64,000 bases of DNA from Thetidibacter halocola. GTDB taxonomy: Bacteria; Pseudomonadota; Alphaproteobacteria; Rhodobacterales; Rhodobacteraceae. Positions 45,495 to 55,340 of the stretch are shown here, piece after piece. The stretch spans positions 124,001-188,000 of the forward strand of contig NZ_JAGTUU010000008.1 in NCBI RefSeq assembly GCF_018224955.1, read 5' to 3'. Position numbers and translations under genes: made by a program. Positions within the stretch are counted from its first letter, which is position 1, and each line of letters opens with the position of its first letter. The notes beneath the pieces were generated by a model. That model was not told the DNA's origin and ran no database searches. It worked only from the letters and a program-made list of their open reading frames with translations.

Positions 45495-45649
45495 GGCGCC
45501 CTGCAGCCCCTTGCAGCGCCCGCGCCGCTGGCGGGCCATCCCGCGCCTGTCTGCACCCTGGACCGCGCCATCGCAAGACCGGCACGGTCGGCGCGGTGCG
45601 GTCCTTCCACCGCATTGACGCAAATCGGCGTCAGGACTAAAGGGCGCGC

Positions 45650-46447
45650 ATGACGATTACCGAGTCCTTCATTTCCAACGATCAGACCGAAGCCGCGGCA
45701 CAGGGCCGCGACAGCACCGGCGGAACCGCGCCCGTCGTGGCGATCATCGTTCCGATGCACAACGAGGAAGACGCCGTCCTGTCGCTGGTCGAGGGCATTG
45801 CCGAGGCGGGCCGGTCACTGCCCTCCTTCGAGATCATCGCGGTCGACGACGGCTCCACCGACCGCACCGCGGACCGTCTGGCCGAGGCGCGGACGCGTCA
45901 TCCGCAGCTGCGCATCCTGCGCCACGCCAGGGCGGGCGGACAGAGCGCGGCGGTGCATTCCGGCGTGCGCGCGGCACGGGCGCCGTTCTGCCTGACGCTG
46001 GACGGCGACGGTCAGAACCCGCCCGAGGAACTGCCCGGCCTGTTCGCCCCCCTGTCGGCGGACAAGACGGGGCGCGTAGGGCTCGTGGCGGGCCAGCGCG
46101 TCGGGCGCAAGGACACACTGTCGAAACGGCTTGCCTCGAAATTCGCCAACGGGCTGCGGGCGCGCGTGCTGCGCGATGGCACCCGCGACACGGGCTGCGG
46201 GCTCAAGGGGTTCCGCCGCGACGCCTTTCTGGCGCTGCCCTATTTCGACCACATGCACCGTTACCTGCCCGCGCTGTTCAAGGCGCAGGGCTGGGAGGTC
46301 GCGCTGGTCGACGTGTCGCACAAGGCGCGCATTTCCGGCCGCTCGAAATACACCAACCTGCAACGCGCCATCGCCGGCGCGTGGGACCTGCTGGGCGTCG
46401 TCTGGCTGCTGCGCCGCGCCAAGAAGGTCGCCCCCGAAGAGGTATGA
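45650..46447 (+). CDS. GT2 glycosyltransferase (dolichyl/undecaprenyl-P type)
   Basis: A 265-residue GT-A protein: VVAIIVPMHNEEDAV, IIAVDDGSTDRTADRL (nucleotide binding), LTLDGDGQNPPEEL (DxD region) and RDTGCGLKGFRRDAF. It matches the ArnC/DPM1 group that loads a sugar on a polyprenyl phosphate. Followed 4 bp later by the LAB_N gene and divergent from the ArnT-like gene; together these look like a lipid A or envelope sugar pathway. Confidence 0.92.
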   Translation: MTITESFISNDQTEAAAQGRDSTGGTAPVVAIIVPMHNEEDAVLSLVEGIAEAGRSLPSFEIIAVDDGSTDRTADRLAEARTRHPQLRILRHARAGGQSAAVHSGVRAARAPFCLTLDGDGQNPPEELPGLFAPLSADKTGRVGLVAGQRVGRKDTLSKRLASKFANGLRARVLRDGTRDTGCGLKGFRRDAFLALPYFDHMHRYLPALFKAQGWEVALVDVSHKARISGRSKYTNLQRAIAGAWDLLGVVWLLRRAKKVAPEEV

Positions 46448-46451
46448 ACCC

Positions 46452-46808
46452 GTGATCGAGACCCTTCTGAACATCCTGCATGTCGACAGCCCCACCGAGG
46501 CGGCCTGGGTCACGGTCGGCCTGTTCGGCCAGTTGCTGTTCACAGGGCGCTTTCTGGTGCAGTGGATCTCGTCCGAGCGGGCAAAACGCTCGATCATCCC
46601 GATGGCCTTCTGGTATTTCTCGATCAGCGGCGGGCTGATCCTTCTGGCCTACGCGATCTACCGGAAGGACCCGGTCTTTGTCCTTGGGCAGTCGATGGGC
46701 GTGTTCATCTACACCCGCAACATCCTGCTGATCCGCGGCGAGGCGAAACGCGCCCGAGAAGAGTCCAGCGCTCAGGCGCCGCCCGCCGCGCGTTCCAACG
46801 CCGGGTAG
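46452..46808 (+). CDS. LAB_N domain protein (lipid A disaccharide synthase N-terminal type)
   Basis: A 118-residue protein with three hydrophobic segments: TEAAWVTVGLFGQLLFTGRFLVQW, MAFWYFSISGGLILLAYAIY and FVLGQSMGVFIYTRNILL. LAB_N proteins are small membrane partners found beside GT2 transferases. The start is GTG at 46452, 4 bp after the GT2 stop; an ORF starting earlier lies inside the GT2 gene in another frame. Its end overlaps the convergent MATE gene by 37 bp. Confidence 0.9.
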   Translation: MIETLLNILHVDSPTEAAWVTVGLFGQLLFTGRFLVQWISSERAKRSIIPMAFWYFSISGGLILLAYAIYRKDPVFVLGQSMGVFIYTRNILLIRGEAKRAREESSAQAPPAARSNAG

Positions 46809-48091
46809 CGCAGGCCCAGCGTGATGCCGCGGGCGACGAAGGAAATCGACATCGCCAGCCACAGGCCGTGATTGCCAAGCGGCCCGATCAGCAGCCACGC
46901 CGCCAGCGCGTAGACCGCCGCGGACAGCGCCATCATGTTGCGCATGTCGGCGGTGCGGGTCGCACCGATGAAGATGCCGTCCAGCATCACCAGCCCGATC
47001 TGCAACAGCGGCGCCAGCACCATCCAGGGCAGGTAGAGCCGCGCGGCGGCGCGCACCTCGGGGTCCTTGGCGATGAGGTCGATCAGCAACGGCCCGAGAA
47101 TGGCAAAACCGGCCGCCAGCAGCACGGCAAAGACCGTGGCCCAGAGCGTCGTCATCCGCGCCGCCTGCCGCACCCGCGCCATTGCCCGCGCGCCAAAGGC
47201 GCTGCCCACCAGCGCCTCGGCGGCAAAGGCAAAGCCGTCGAGCGCATAGCCGCAGATATGCAGGAATTGCAGCAGCACCTGGTTGGCAGCCAGCGTCACC
47301 GTGCCGAACCGCCCGCCCAGCAGCAGGAACGAGACGAAGATCGCCTGCAACAGCAGCGAGCGGATCAGGATGTCAGTGTTCACCACTGCCATGTGGGTCA
47401 GCCGCTCGCGATCGAAGACGCGGAACCACTCGCGCCAGGCCCGGACGCGGAACGCCTCGCGGCACAGCCACAGGCCCAGGATCAGACCCGACCATTCGGC
47501 GAGGAAGGTGGCAAAGGCCACGCCGTCGACACCCCAGCCGAACTGCAGCACGAAGAGCAGGTCCAGCACCACGTTCACGCCGTTCATCCAGAGCTGCAGC
47601 GCAAAGACGTCGCGGGTGCGCTCCTGCGCGATCAGCCAGCCGGTGATGCCGTAAAGCGCGATGGCGGCGGGTGCCGACCAGATTCGGATCTGCATGTAGG
47701 CGCGGGCGAGATCCTCGACCTCGGGACTGGCGGGCGACAGGCGGAAGGCGGCGGAAAAGACCGCGCCGTTCAGCAGTATCAGCGCCGCGCCCCCGGCCAG
47801 CCCGATCAGCAGCGCGCGGGTCAGCAGCGCCGCAACCTCGGCCCGGTCGCCCTGCCCCGCCGCCTGGGCGGTCAACCCCGTGGTGCCCATGCGCAGGAAA
47901 CCGAAGACCCAGTAGATCGCCGTCAGCACGATGGCGCCCACGCCCACCGCGGCGATCGGTTCGGGCGCGGGGATCTGGCCCACCACGGCGGTATCGACCG
48001 TGCCGAGGATCGGCACGGTGACGTTGGCGAGCAGGATCGGAATCGCGATCTTCAGCACGCGCCGGTGGGTGATGGGCCTGTCTTCGGTCAT
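46772..48091 (-). CDS. MATE-family efflux transporter
   Basis: A 439-residue protein with twelve hydrophobic helices in two halves and DinF/NorM-like motifs (PILLANVTVPILGTVDTAVVG, then MGTTGLTAQAAGQGD). It exports drugs or metabolites using Na+ or H+ gradients; the substrate is unknown. The stop-side overlaps the LAB_N gene. A dispersed repeat lies just upstream. Confidence 0.93.
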   Translation of the reverse strand: MTEDRPITHRRVLKIAIPILLANVTVPILGTVDTAVVGQIPAPEPIAAVGVGAIVLTAIYWVFGFLRMGTTGLTAQAAGQGDRAEVAALLTRALLIGLAGGAALILLNGAVFSAAFRLSPASPEVEDLARAYMQIRIWSAPAAIALYGITGWLIAQERTRDVFALQLWMNGVNVVLDLLFVLQFGWGVDGVAFATFLAEWSGLILGLWLCREAFRVRAWREWFRVFDRERLTHMAVVNTDILIRSLLLQAIFVSFLLLGGRFGTVTLAANQVLLQFLHICGYALDGFAFAAEALVGSAFGARAMARVRQAARMTTLWATVFAVLLAAGFAILGPLLIDLIAKDPEVRAAARLYLPWMVLAPLLQIGLVMLDGIFIGATRTADMRNMMALSAAVYALAAWLLIGPLGNHGLWLAMSISFVARGITLGLRYPALERAAGGA

Positions 48092-48118
48092 GCCGGTCCG
48101 CTGGCTGGCCGGGAACGG

Positions 48119-48182
48119 AGGGGGCTCTGCCCCCGTCGCCCTTGCGGGCGCCTCCCCCGGAGTTTTTCGGGCAAGATGAAGC
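48119..48182 (+). repeat. Dispersed intergenic repeat, copy B
   Basis: GGGGGCTCTGCCCCC at 48120-48134, a hairpin spacer, then CTCCCCCGGAGTTTTTCGGG followed by CAAGATGAAGC. Same layout as copy A. It occupies the gap between the MATE gene start and the stop of the thioesterase, so it could terminate transcription of the latter. Confidence 0.75.
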
Positions 48183-48188
48183 TGCGGG

Positions 48189-48704
48189 TCAGTCCTTGTC
48201 CCGTGGCATCAGGAAATGGGCGTTGGCCTGGGCGAAGGGCCGGTCGCGGTTGTCCTGCCAGGCCTCGACATGCACGCTGGCATAGCGCCGCCCCGAGCGG
48301 TTGACGCGGGCGCGGGCATAGGCGTCGCGTGGCAGGCCCGAGCGCAGGTAATCCACGGTGAAGTCGATCGTCTTGGGCAGGCGCGGCAAGTTGCCCGCCT
48401 GCAGCGCAGCAAGGTCGATCGCTCCCGATTCGATGTCCTCCCATAGCCAGGACCAGCTGAGCGAGATCAGCGCCGTGATTTCCAGGAAGGCCGCGGTCAC
48501 ACCACCGTGGATCGCCGGCAGGATCGGGTTGCCGATCAGCTTGTCGTCGAAGGGGAGGATCGCCGTGAGTTCATCGCCGCGGCGGTCGAACTGGATGCCG
48601 AGATACTGGATGTAGGGCACGCCGCCGGCCAGCGCGCGCAGGCCGGCGTCACGGCGCTGCTTGACCAGCTGGATGGGTTCGGGAGGCTTGCGCGGGGCCA
48701 TCAT
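48189..48704 (-). CDS. PaaI-like hotdog thioesterase 1
   Basis: A 171-residue hotdog-fold protein: [22 protein letters not shown] holds the HGG turn and a Glu at the catalytic place, ahead of the central helix; [15 protein letters not shown] and [10 protein letters not shown] follow. Thioesterases of this type hydrolyse short or aromatic acyl-CoAs. Its start overlaps the second thioesterase stop by 4 bp. Confidence 0.88.
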   Translation of the reverse strand: MMAPRKPPEPIQLVKQRRDAGLRALAGGVPYIQYLGIQFDRRGDELTAILPFDDKLIGNPILPAIHGGVTAAFLEITALISLSWSWLWEDIESGAIDLAALQAGNLPRLPKTIDFTVDYLRSGLPRDAYARARVNRSGRRYASVHVEAWQDNRDRPFAQANAHFLMPRDKD

Positions 48705-49123
48705 GCGCCCTCCACGGTGAAGGCGCCGGTGGCGGTGGCCACGGGGTTGTCGGGATCGTTGTCATGGGCCGTGGCGCGGACGAAGGCGACCGAGCGGGTG
48801 ACGTGGTAGCAGGTGGCGCGCGCGGTGATCGCCTGGCCGGGCGTCGCGCCACGCATGTAGTCGATGCGCAGGTTGATGGTGGCGGTGCCCGCCGGGCTGC
48901 GCGGATGGCTCATCACCGCCGCTCCGCCGCAGGTATCCATCAGCGCCGAGACCGCGCCGCCATGGATCACCCCGGTCTCGGGATCGCCGATGAAGCGGTC
49001 GTCATAGGGCATGCGGATCTCGGCGACGCCGTCGCCGATCTCGGTGATTTCCATGCCCAGCGCCCGAGAATGCGGGATCGTCTCGATGAACTGCCGGGCG
49101 ATGCGGGCCTTGTCGGCGGTCAT
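48701..49123 (-). CDS. PaaI-like hotdog thioesterase 2
   Basis: A 140-residue hotdog protein with the PaaI pattern [19 protein letters not shown] (His-Gly-Gly and catalytic Asp) and [14 protein letters not shown]. First gene of the thioesterase pair, divergent from a MerR gene and next to acyl-CoA genes, which suggests clearing of CoA esters. The ATG at 49123 is the usual PaaI start; one at 49159 ([10 protein letters not shown]) is possible. Confidence 0.88.
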   Translation of the reverse strand: MTADKARIARQFIETIPHSRALGMEITEIGDGVAEIRMPYDDRFIGDPETGVIHGGAVSALMDTCGGAAVMSHPRSPAGTATINLRIDYMRGATPGQAITARATCYHVTRSVAFVRATAHDNDPDNPVATATGAFTVEGA

Positions 49124-49253
49124 GGCGATGCCTTTCGTGATGCGCGTCAGCATGTTTATGGAACCCGGCGCAGCCGCCTGCAAGCGCCCTGCGGCTGACT
49201 GTTGCAGAGCGTGCGGGACCGGACTAGCCTGACGCGGGGGAGAGGAGACGACG

Positions 49254-49625
49254 ATGGCGGACCAACGGCTGAGCTTCAAGGAGATGTGTGCGAAGTTCGA
49301 CGTGACGCCGCGGACCCTGCGCTATTACGAGTATATCGAGCTTCTGACGCCCGACCGTGAGGGGCGCTCGCGGTTCTATGGCCCGCGCGAGGTGGCGCGG
49401 ATGAAGCTGATCCTGCGCGGCCGCAAGTTCGGTTTCCAGCTGGAGGATATCCGCCAGTGGCTTCTGATCTACGAGAAGGAAGGCACCGAGGCGCAGATGA
49501 AAGCGTGGATCGCGCTGGCCGACCGCCAACTGGGCGAACTGGCCGAGCAACGCCGCCAGCTGGACGAGGCGATGGACGCCCTGCGCAAGCTGCGCGACGA
49601 CACCGCCGCCTCGCTGAACGGCTGA
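49254..49625 (+). CDS. MerR-family regulator 1
   Basis: A 123-residue MerR protein. The HTH and wing are at residues 7-70 ([41 protein letters not shown]) and a coiled-coil dimer helix fills the rest. No effector domain or cysteines for metal binding are present; it resembles LiuR-like regulators of acyl-CoA pathways. Divergent from the thioesterases. Confidence 0.9.
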   Translation: MADQRLSFKEMCAKFDVTPRTLRYYEYIELLTPDREGRSRFYGPREVARMKLILRGRKFGFQLEDIRQWLLIYEKEGTEAQMKAWIALADRQLGELAEQRRQLDEAMDALRKLRDDTAASLNG

Positions 49626-49719
49626 TTCCCCTTTTTCGCACCGGATGACCCGGTCGGGTATTCCCGACCCGGTCATGTGCGTTTTCCGGCTTGAAATCCC
49701 CGTTTACCTTTCCTTATCC

Positions 49720-49742
49720 CACGTCACCTAAAAAGTGACGTG
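49720..49742. promoter_or_regulatory. CACGTCAC-N7-GTGACGTG palindrome before merR 2
   Basis: A perfect 8-bp inverted repeat with a 7-bp AT-rich spacer, 97 bp before the second merR start; GTTACGTCAAC follows at 49751-49761. The same GTGACGTCAC/CACGTCAC words occur before the thiolase gene (55337-55376), which points to one regulator for both, possibly the MerR itself. Confidence 0.6.
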
Positions 49743-49838
49743 GCGTATGAGTTACGTCAACGGAAATTCCCATTGTAAGAAGGCGCCGAACCCCGCATCT
49801 CCGGCGCATGACGCGCCGTAATGCGAGAGAGAAAAAAG

Positions 49839-50243
49839 ATGAGCGACGAAAAGACGATGACCATCCGGGAAATGTGCGATGCGTTCGACGTGACGCCGCG
49901 CACGCTGCGCTTCTACGAACAGAAGGAGCTGCTGTTCCCGATCCGCGAAGGCCAGAAGCGGCTGTTCACCCGGCGCGACCGGGCACGGCTGAAGCTGATC
50001 CTGCGCGGCAAGCGCTTTGGCTTCAGCCTGGAGGAGATCCGCCAGCTGCTGGACCTGTATCACGTGGGCGACCAGCAGCTGACCCAGTTGCAGCAGACCT
50101 ACGAGATCGCCCAGCAGCGGCTGAACGACATGATCCGCCAGCGCGACGAGCTGAACGAGGCCATCGCCGAACTCGAGGAACAGATGACCTGGGGCGAGAA
50201 GATGATCGCCTCGATGTCGCAACAAGAGCGCGCGGCAGGCTGA
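49839..50243 (+). CDS. MerR-family regulator 2
   Basis: A 134-residue MerR protein, paralogous to the gene at 49254 ([38 protein letters not shown]), with a long C-terminal coiled coil. The ATG at 49839 ([12 protein letters not shown]) is preferred to the ATG at 49821. It is 31 bp before the acyl-CoA dehydrogenase gene, so it probably regulates the beta-oxidation genes and itself. Confidence 0.92.
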   Translation: MSDEKTMTIREMCDAFDVTPRTLRFYEQKELLFPIREGQKRLFTRRDRARLKLILRGKRFGFSLEEIRQLLDLYHVGDQQLTQLQQTYEIAQQRLNDMIRQRDELNEAIAELEEQMTWGEKMIASMSQQERAAG

Positions 50244-50274
50244 CGACCGCGCGGCCACACAGAGGGAGAAGGGC

Positions 50275-52053
50275 ATGCCCAGCTATACCGCACCCGTCAA
50301 GGACCAGATGTTTGTCCTGCATGACGTGCTGAAGATCGCGGAACAGGACGTTCCGGGTTACGACGAACTGGACCGCGAGACGACCGAGGCGATCCTCGGC
50401 GAGGCGGCGAAACTGGCGCAGGACGTGCTGGCGCCGCTGAACCCGGTGGGCGATCACGAGGGCTGCACGCTGGAGAACGGCGTGGTGCGCACGCCGACCG
50501 GCTTCAGGGCGGCGTTCGACCAGGTGCGCGACGGCGGCTGGACCGCGCTGGACTGCGATCCGGAGTACGGCGGCCAGGGCCTGCCCTACCTGATCTCGAC
50601 CGCCGTGGGCGAGATGTTTTCGGCGGCCAACATGGCCTTCAACATGTACCAGGGCCTGACCCACGGCGCCTACAACGCCATCCACGCCCATGGCTCTGAC
50701 GACCAGAAGCGGACCTACCTGCCCAAGATGGTAACCTGCGAGTGGGGCGGCACCATGAACCTGACGGAGCCGCATTGCGGCACCGACCTGGGTCTGATCC
50801 GTACAAAGGCCGTGCCGAACGGCGACGGCAGCTATGCCATCAGCGGCCAGAAGATCTGGATCTCGGCCGGCGAGCACGACATGTGCGACAACATCATCCA
50901 CCTGGTGCTGGCCAAGCTGCCGGACGCGCCCGAGGGCGTGAAGGGGATCAGCCTGTTCATCGTGCCCAAGTTCCTGGTGAACGAGGACGGCAGCCTGGGC
51001 GCGCGCAACAGCCTGTCCTGCGGCGGGCTGGAAAAGAAGATGGGCATCCACGGCAACGCCACCTGCGTGATGAACTACGACGGCGCCACCGGCTTCCTGG
51101 TAGGCGAGGCGCACAAGGGCATGCGCGCCATGTTCACCATGATGAACGAGGCGCGTCTGGGCGTCGGTCTGCAAGGTTATGCGCAAGGCGAGGTCGCGTA
51201 CCAGAACGCGCTTGGCTTTGCCCGCGACCGTCTGCAGGGCCGCGACGTGACCGGCGTCAAGAACCCCGGCGGCGCCGCCGATCCGATCATCGTGCACCCC
51301 GACGTGCGCCGCAACCTGATGGACCAGAAGGCCTTTGTCGAAGGCGCGCGCGCCTTCACCTTCTGGGGTGCCTCGCTGATCGACCGGGCGCATCGCAACG
51401 AGGACGCCGCCGCCGAGGGGCTGATCTCGTTGATGACGCCGGTCCTCAAGGGTTTTCTGACCGACAAGGGGTTCGAGACCACCGTGCTGGCGCAGCAGAC
51501 GTTGGGCGGCTCGGGCTTCACCCGCGAATGGGGACTGGAACAGTTCGTCCGCGACGCGCGCATCACCATGATCTACGAGGGCACCAACGGCATCCAGTCG
51601 CTGGACCTCGTGGGGCGCAAGCTGGGCCAGGACGGCGGCAAGCACGTCATGGCCTTCTTCGAGATGGTCAAGAGCTTCGTCTCCGAGAACAAGGGCGATG
51701 CCGAGTTCGACGCCCAGTTCCTCGAACCCCTGAAGGCGGCGTCGAAGGATCTCCAGGCGGCGGGGATGTATTTCATGCAGAACGGCATGAAGAACCCCAA
51801 CAACGCGCTGTCGGGTTCGTATGACTTCATGCATCTGTTCGGCCATGTCTGCCTGGGCCTGATGTGGGCCCGCATGGCACAGGCCGCCCGGGCGAAACTG
51901 GCCGAGGGCGCGGGCGACGCCGCCTTCTACGAGACCAAGATCGCCACCGGGCGCTACTACATGGCCCGCCAACTGCCGATGACCGCGACGCACCTGGCCC
52001 GCATCCAGTCGGGCGCGGAACCGGTCATGGCGCTGGACGCGGCGAATTTCTGA
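50275..52053 (+). CDS. Acyl-CoA dehydrogenase with C-terminal extension
   Basis: A 592-residue acyl-CoA dehydrogenase of the long FadE5-like class: acyl-CoA dehydrogenase domains ([17 protein letters not shown] for [17 protein letters not shown]) and an additional ~120-residue C-terminal domain. The catalytic Glu region [13 protein letters not shown] is intact. It introduces the first double bond of beta-oxidation with FAD and passes electrons to ETF. Directly after merR 2. Confidence 0.95.
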   Translation: MPSYTAPVKDQMFVLHDVLKIAEQDVPGYDELDRETTEAILGEAAKLAQDVLAPLNPVGDHEGCTLENGVVRTPTGFRAAFDQVRDGGWTALDCDPEYGGQGLPYLISTAVGEMFSAANMAFNMYQGLTHGAYNAIHAHGSDDQKRTYLPKMVTCEWGGTMNLTEPHCGTDLGLIRTKAVPNGDGSYAISGQKIWISAGEHDMCDNIIHLVLAKLPDAPEGVKGISLFIVPKFLVNEDGSLGARNSLSCGGLEKKMGIHGNATCVMNYDGATGFLVGEAHKGMRAMFTMMNEARLGVGLQGYAQGEVAYQNALGFARDRLQGRDVTGVKNPGGAADPIIVHPDVRRNLMDQKAFVEGARAFTFWGASLIDRAHRNEDAAAEGLISLMTPVLKGFLTDKGFETTVLAQQTLGGSGFTREWGLEQFVRDARITMIYEGTNGIQSLDLVGRKLGQDGGKHVMAFFEMVKSFVSENKGDAEFDAQFLEPLKAASKDLQAAGMYFMQNGMKNPNNALSGSYDFMHLFGHVCLGLMWARMAQAARAKLAEGAGDAAFYETKIATGRYYMARQLPMTATHLARIQSGAEPVMALDAANF

Positions 52054-52090
52054 TAAAGCGGGCGGGTTTCCCCCCTACGGTTTGTTGCGA

Positions 52091-52804
52091 ATGTGGCGGC
52101 GGGGGCGAGAGCCCTCGCCGTTCTCGTTCCGGACGAAACGCGCCCACTGCGGCACTGACGCGGAAGGCGTGGATCAATCGGATCTTCAGACGACCAAACC
52201 TGAGTTCATTCCGTCAATCGGAAGCAGGGTTGCCGCACAGGACAGCAGAGTCGAAGATCAGAACGCCGGCTTCTCTCACCGATATGACAGCTGCACCGAC
52301 AGCGACCAGAATCAGGCGGTCGCCGTGACCTGCTTTGCTGCGGGAACAGCGATCGCGGTTCCGGGCGGACGGCAGGCCGTCGAAACCCTGCGACCGGGCG
52401 ATCTGGTCGAAACGCTGGATCATTGCCCCCGACCGGACAGAATCGTCATGAAACGGAATCTCGATTTCCGTACCGGCACAGTGTCCAGCCACGAACCCAT
52501 CGCGATCAGACCTCACAGTATCGCCCCGGAACAGCCCGACCGGCTCTTGCGCGTCTCGCCGCAACACCGGTTGCTGGTGCGCGATGCCCGGGGCGCAGAG
52601 CGGCTGGTCGCAGCGAAGGGATTGATCGATCTTGCCGGTGTCCGCGTGATGGCAGGCTGTCGCCAGATCACTCACTTGCAACTCGTCTTCGACCGGCACG
52701 AGGTCCTCCGCGCGGAAAACTGCTGGACAGAACGCTTCTATCCCAGTGCCTTATCCATCGCCAATGCACCTGCGCGCTTTCAGCGGGCACTTTTTCAGCT
52801 CTAA
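52091..52804 (+). CDS. Hint-domain (Hedgehog/intein-like) protein
   Basis: A ~237-residue frame whose C-terminal half is a Hint_2 domain: TCFAAGTAIAVPGG (Cys nucleophile and first block), VETLRPGDLVETLDH, LLRVSPQHRLLVRD and GVRVMAGCRQITHLQL. The N-terminal ~75 residues look poorly conserved and lower in GC, so the true start is uncertain. Hint proteins in Rhodobacterales usually self-process and end large secreted proteins; here the domain is nearly alone and may be a relic. It interrupts the acyl-CoA gene row. Confidence 0.7.
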   Translation: MWRRGREPSPFSFRTKRAHCGTDAEGVDQSDLQTTKPEFIPSIGSRVAAQDSRVEDQNAGFSHRYDSCTDSDQNQAVAVTCFAAGTAIAVPGGRQAVETLRPGDLVETLDHCPRPDRIVMKRNLDFRTGTVSSHEPIAIRPHSIAPEQPDRLLRVSPQHRLLVRDARGAERLVAAKGLIDLAGVRVMAGCRQITHLQLVFDRHEVLRAENCWTERFYPSALSIANAPARFQRALFQL

Positions 52805-53006
52805 CCTGACCTTCCCGAAACGACCACCGCACGCGCTGCGCGACCGTTTCTGGGCGCCAAGACGGCCTGCAGCCTGGCGGATCAGGCATACTGAATCCTT
52901 CGTCGCGGCAGCTTGAACAACCACTTGCCGCGATCGGCGGGCTGGACGCCTGAACGACGACCTGAAATGGTTGACCCATGTCTGCAACCCGCCAGCGTGG
53001 TGAACC

Positions 53007-53219
53007 ATGCCCAAACGCTTTCGTCTGACGCGACGTTTCCCTGTCGCCATGACCGAGGACGGCTATCGTGGCCTCAGACGGTTCGCGCAAGAGGCCGGGC
53101 TGGACGAGGGCGAGGCGCTGTCCTTCCTGTTCGAACATTTCGACAGCGTCACCGACGGCGACGCGCTCGCCCACCGACTGCGCCTGTTCAACGCAGAGCT
53201 CGACGACCGCAAACGCTGA
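53007..53219 (+). CDS. Small protein before acyl-CoA dehydrogenase, unknown
   Basis: A 70-residue basic/helical protein (KRFRLTRRFPVAMTEDGYRGL ...). It ends 12 bp before the acyl-CoA dehydrogenase start, so both are likely one transcript. Gene-like codon use supports reality; no family recognised, though the front (RFPVAMTEDGYRGLRRFA) could be a ribbon-helix-helix fragment. Confidence 0.65.
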   Translation: MPKRFRLTRRFPVAMTEDGYRGLRRFAQEAGLDEGEALSFLFEHFDSVTDGDALAHRLRLFNAELDDRKR

Positions 53220-53231
53220 TGGGAGGGCCCG

Positions 53232-54365
53232 ATGGGCTGGATGACCGACGAACACGCCATGCTGGGCGAGATGACGCGCAAGTTCATCGAAACCGAATGG
53301 CAGCCGCGCTACGACAAGTGGCGCAAGCAGGGCATGATGGACCGCAAGACCTGGACCGAGGCGGGCGAGTTGGGCCTGCTCTGCCCCTCGGTCCCCGAGG
53401 AATACGGCGGCGCGGGCGGCGATTTTGGCCACGAGGCGGTGATCCTGACCGAAGCCGCGCGAGCCAATCTCGCCAGTTGGGGCCATGGCATCCATTCCGG
53501 CATCGTCGCTCATTACATTCTGGCCTATGGCACCGAGGACCAGAAGAAGCGCTGGCTGCCGAAGATGATCAGCGGCGAGTTGGTGGGGGCTCTGGCGATG
53601 ACCGAACCTTCCACCGGGTCTGACGTGCAGCGCATCAAGACGAAGGCCATCCGCGAGGGCAACGCCTATCGCCTGTCCGGGCAGAAGACCTTCATCACCA
53701 ACGGCCAGCATGCCAACCTGATCGTGGTCGCGGCCAAGACCGACCCGGCCGAGGGCGCCAGGGGCGTCAGCCTCGTGGTGGTCGAGACCGACGGCGCGGC
53801 GGGCTTCCAGCGCGGCCGCAATCTGGACAAGATCGGCTGCCACGCGGCGGACACGTCCGAACTGTTCTTCGACAACGTGGAAATTCCGCCCGAGAACATC
53901 CTCGGCCAACAGGAGGGCCAGGGCTTCTACCAGATGATGCAGCAACTGCCCCAGGAACGCCTCATCATCGCTTGCGGCGCCGTGGGCGCAATGGAAGGCG
54001 CGGTCGAGCGCACCATCGAGTACTGCAAGACCCGCGAGGCCTTCGGCGGCCCGCTCACCCAGTTCCAGAACACCCGCTTCAAGCTGGCCGAGTGCAAGAC
54101 TAAGACCGCGGTGGCCCGCGCCTTCCTCGACGAGTGCATGGAGGAGCACCTGGAAGGGCGGCTGTCGGTCGAGAAGGCTGCGATGGCGAAATACTGGCTG
54201 ACCGACACCCAGGGCGAAGTGCTGGATGATTGCGTGCAGCTGCATGGCGGCTACGGATACATGCAGGAATACGCCGTGGCCGAGATGTGGGCCGACGCGC
54301 GCGTGCAGCGGATTTATGGTGGCACCAACGAGATCATGAAGGAACTGATCGCACGGTCGCTCTGA
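53232..54365 (+). CDS. Acyl-CoA dehydrogenase, 377-residue class
   Basis: A regular-size acyl-CoA dehydrogenase: [18 protein letters not shown] (FAD/substrate region), [30 protein letters not shown] and final [18 protein letters not shown]. The MCAD catalytic Glu position reads Gly here (YGGTNE), as in long-chain or isovaleryl types that use another Glu. Substrate could be branched- or long-chain acyl-CoA. Followed by dispersed repeats. Confidence 0.94.
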   Translation: MGWMTDEHAMLGEMTRKFIETEWQPRYDKWRKQGMMDRKTWTEAGELGLLCPSVPEEYGGAGGDFGHEAVILTEAARANLASWGHGIHSGIVAHYILAYGTEDQKKRWLPKMISGELVGALAMTEPSTGSDVQRIKTKAIREGNAYRLSGQKTFITNGQHANLIVVAAKTDPAEGARGVSLVVVETDGAAGFQRGRNLDKIGCHAADTSELFFDNVEIPPENILGQQEGQGFYQMMQQLPQERLIIACGAVGAMEGAVERTIEYCKTREAFGGPLTQFQNTRFKLAECKTKTAVARAFLDECMEEHLEGRLSVEKAAMAKYWLTDTQGEVLDDCVQLHGGYGYMQEYAVAEMWADARVQRIYGGTNEIMKELIARSL

Positions 54366-54379
54366 CCCCGGGCGAAGGC

Positions 54380-54429
54380 CGGGGGTTTCACACCCCCGGA
54401 CCCCCATGGAGTTTAAGGGCAAGATGAAG
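54380..54429 (+). repeat. Dispersed intergenic repeat, copy C
   Basis: GGGGGTTTCACACCCCC then GGACCCCCATGGAGTTTAA and GGGCAAGATGAAG. It is a forward copy just after the acyl-CoA dehydrogenase stop and faces the reversed copy D at 54616-54661. Between them lie about 190 bp with no supported gene. Confidence 0.7.
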
Positions 54430-54615
54430 GTCAGTCCGCATATCGGGCCCAAAATGGCAGCGCGGGCAGCAATCGGTCCACCCCGTCCCAGACACTGGCC
54501 TGCTGGCATCCGGAAAGGGACGGGGCTTCACCTTGCACGCCGTTCAACTCTCCAGTCTGCGACGCGGTTTCACCCTGCGCGATTCCGGTTAATGATCGGT
54601 GAAAACCGGCATGAT

Positions 54616-54661
54616 CTTCATCTTGCCCCTAAACTCCGGGGGTGCGGGGGCTGGCCCCCGC
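54616..54661 (-). repeat. Dispersed intergenic repeat, copy D (reversed)
   Basis: CTTCATCTTGCCCC, TAAACTCCGGGGG, then TGCGGGGGCTGGCCCCCGC: the reverse complement of the copy A-C layout. With copy C it forms a long-range inverted repeat before the GST gene. Confidence 0.7.
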
Positions 54662-54701
54662 TTTCCAACCAATCCACCAGCGCAACGGGAGACACGACGC
54701 C

Positions 54702-55340
54702 ATGACCATGAAACTTTACTGCTTCGGCGAAAGCGGAAACGCCTACAAGGCCGCCCTGCCCCTGCATCTGAGCGGCCTCGACTGGGAGCCGCTGAAGGTC
54801 GACTTCTTCGGCGGCGAGACTCGAACCACGGAATACCGTTCCAATGTCAACGAGATGGGCGAGGCGCCGGTGCTGGTCGACGGCAACACGCGACTGACGC
54901 AATCCGGCGTGATCCAGATGTACATCGCAGAGAAGTCGGGCAAGTTCGGTGGCGCCACGCCGGACGAGGCGCGTGAGGTGCTGCGCTGGGTCTTCTGGGA
55001 CAACCACAAGCTGTCCAGCCAGGCGGGCATGACCCGCTTCCTGATGAACTTCCTGCCTGCGGACAAGCGCCCGGCCGAGGTCATCGCCTTTACGCAGGGG
55101 CGCCTGAAATCCGCCTACCAGGTGCTCGATGCGCATCTTGCCGGGCGCGACTGGGTCGTGGGCAACGGGCCGACCAACGCGGATTTCTCCTGCTGCGGAT
55201 ACCTCTTCTACCCCGAACCCTTTGGCTTTGACCGCACCGAGTGGTCCAATATCGACCGCTGGCTCGGCAACATCGAGGAACTCGACGGCTGGAAGCACCC
55301 CTACGACCTGATGCCGGGCTCTCCGGCCGATCGGGCGTGA
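54702..55340 (+). CDS. Glutathione S-transferase family protein
   Basis: A 212-residue GST: thioredoxin-like domain (KLYCFGESGNAYKAALPLHL, EAPVLVDGNTRLTQSGVIQMYI, the cis-Pro and Ser/Gly GSH-binding motifs) and helical C-terminal domain. Its place between an acyl-CoA dehydrogenase and a thiolase is common in Rhodobacterales fatty-acid clusters, but its substrate is unknown. The stop codon lies in the GTGACGTCAC element ahead of the thiolase. Confidence 0.9.
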   Translation: MTMKLYCFGESGNAYKAALPLHLSGLDWEPLKVDFFGGETRTTEYRSNVNEMGEAPVLVDGNTRLTQSGVIQMYIAEKSGKFGGATPDEAREVLRWVFWDNHKLSSQAGMTRFLMNFLPADKRPAEVIAFTQGRLKSAYQVLDAHLAGRDWVVGNGPTNADFSCCGYLFYPEPFGFDRTEWSNIDRWLGNIEELDGWKHPYDLMPGSPADRA

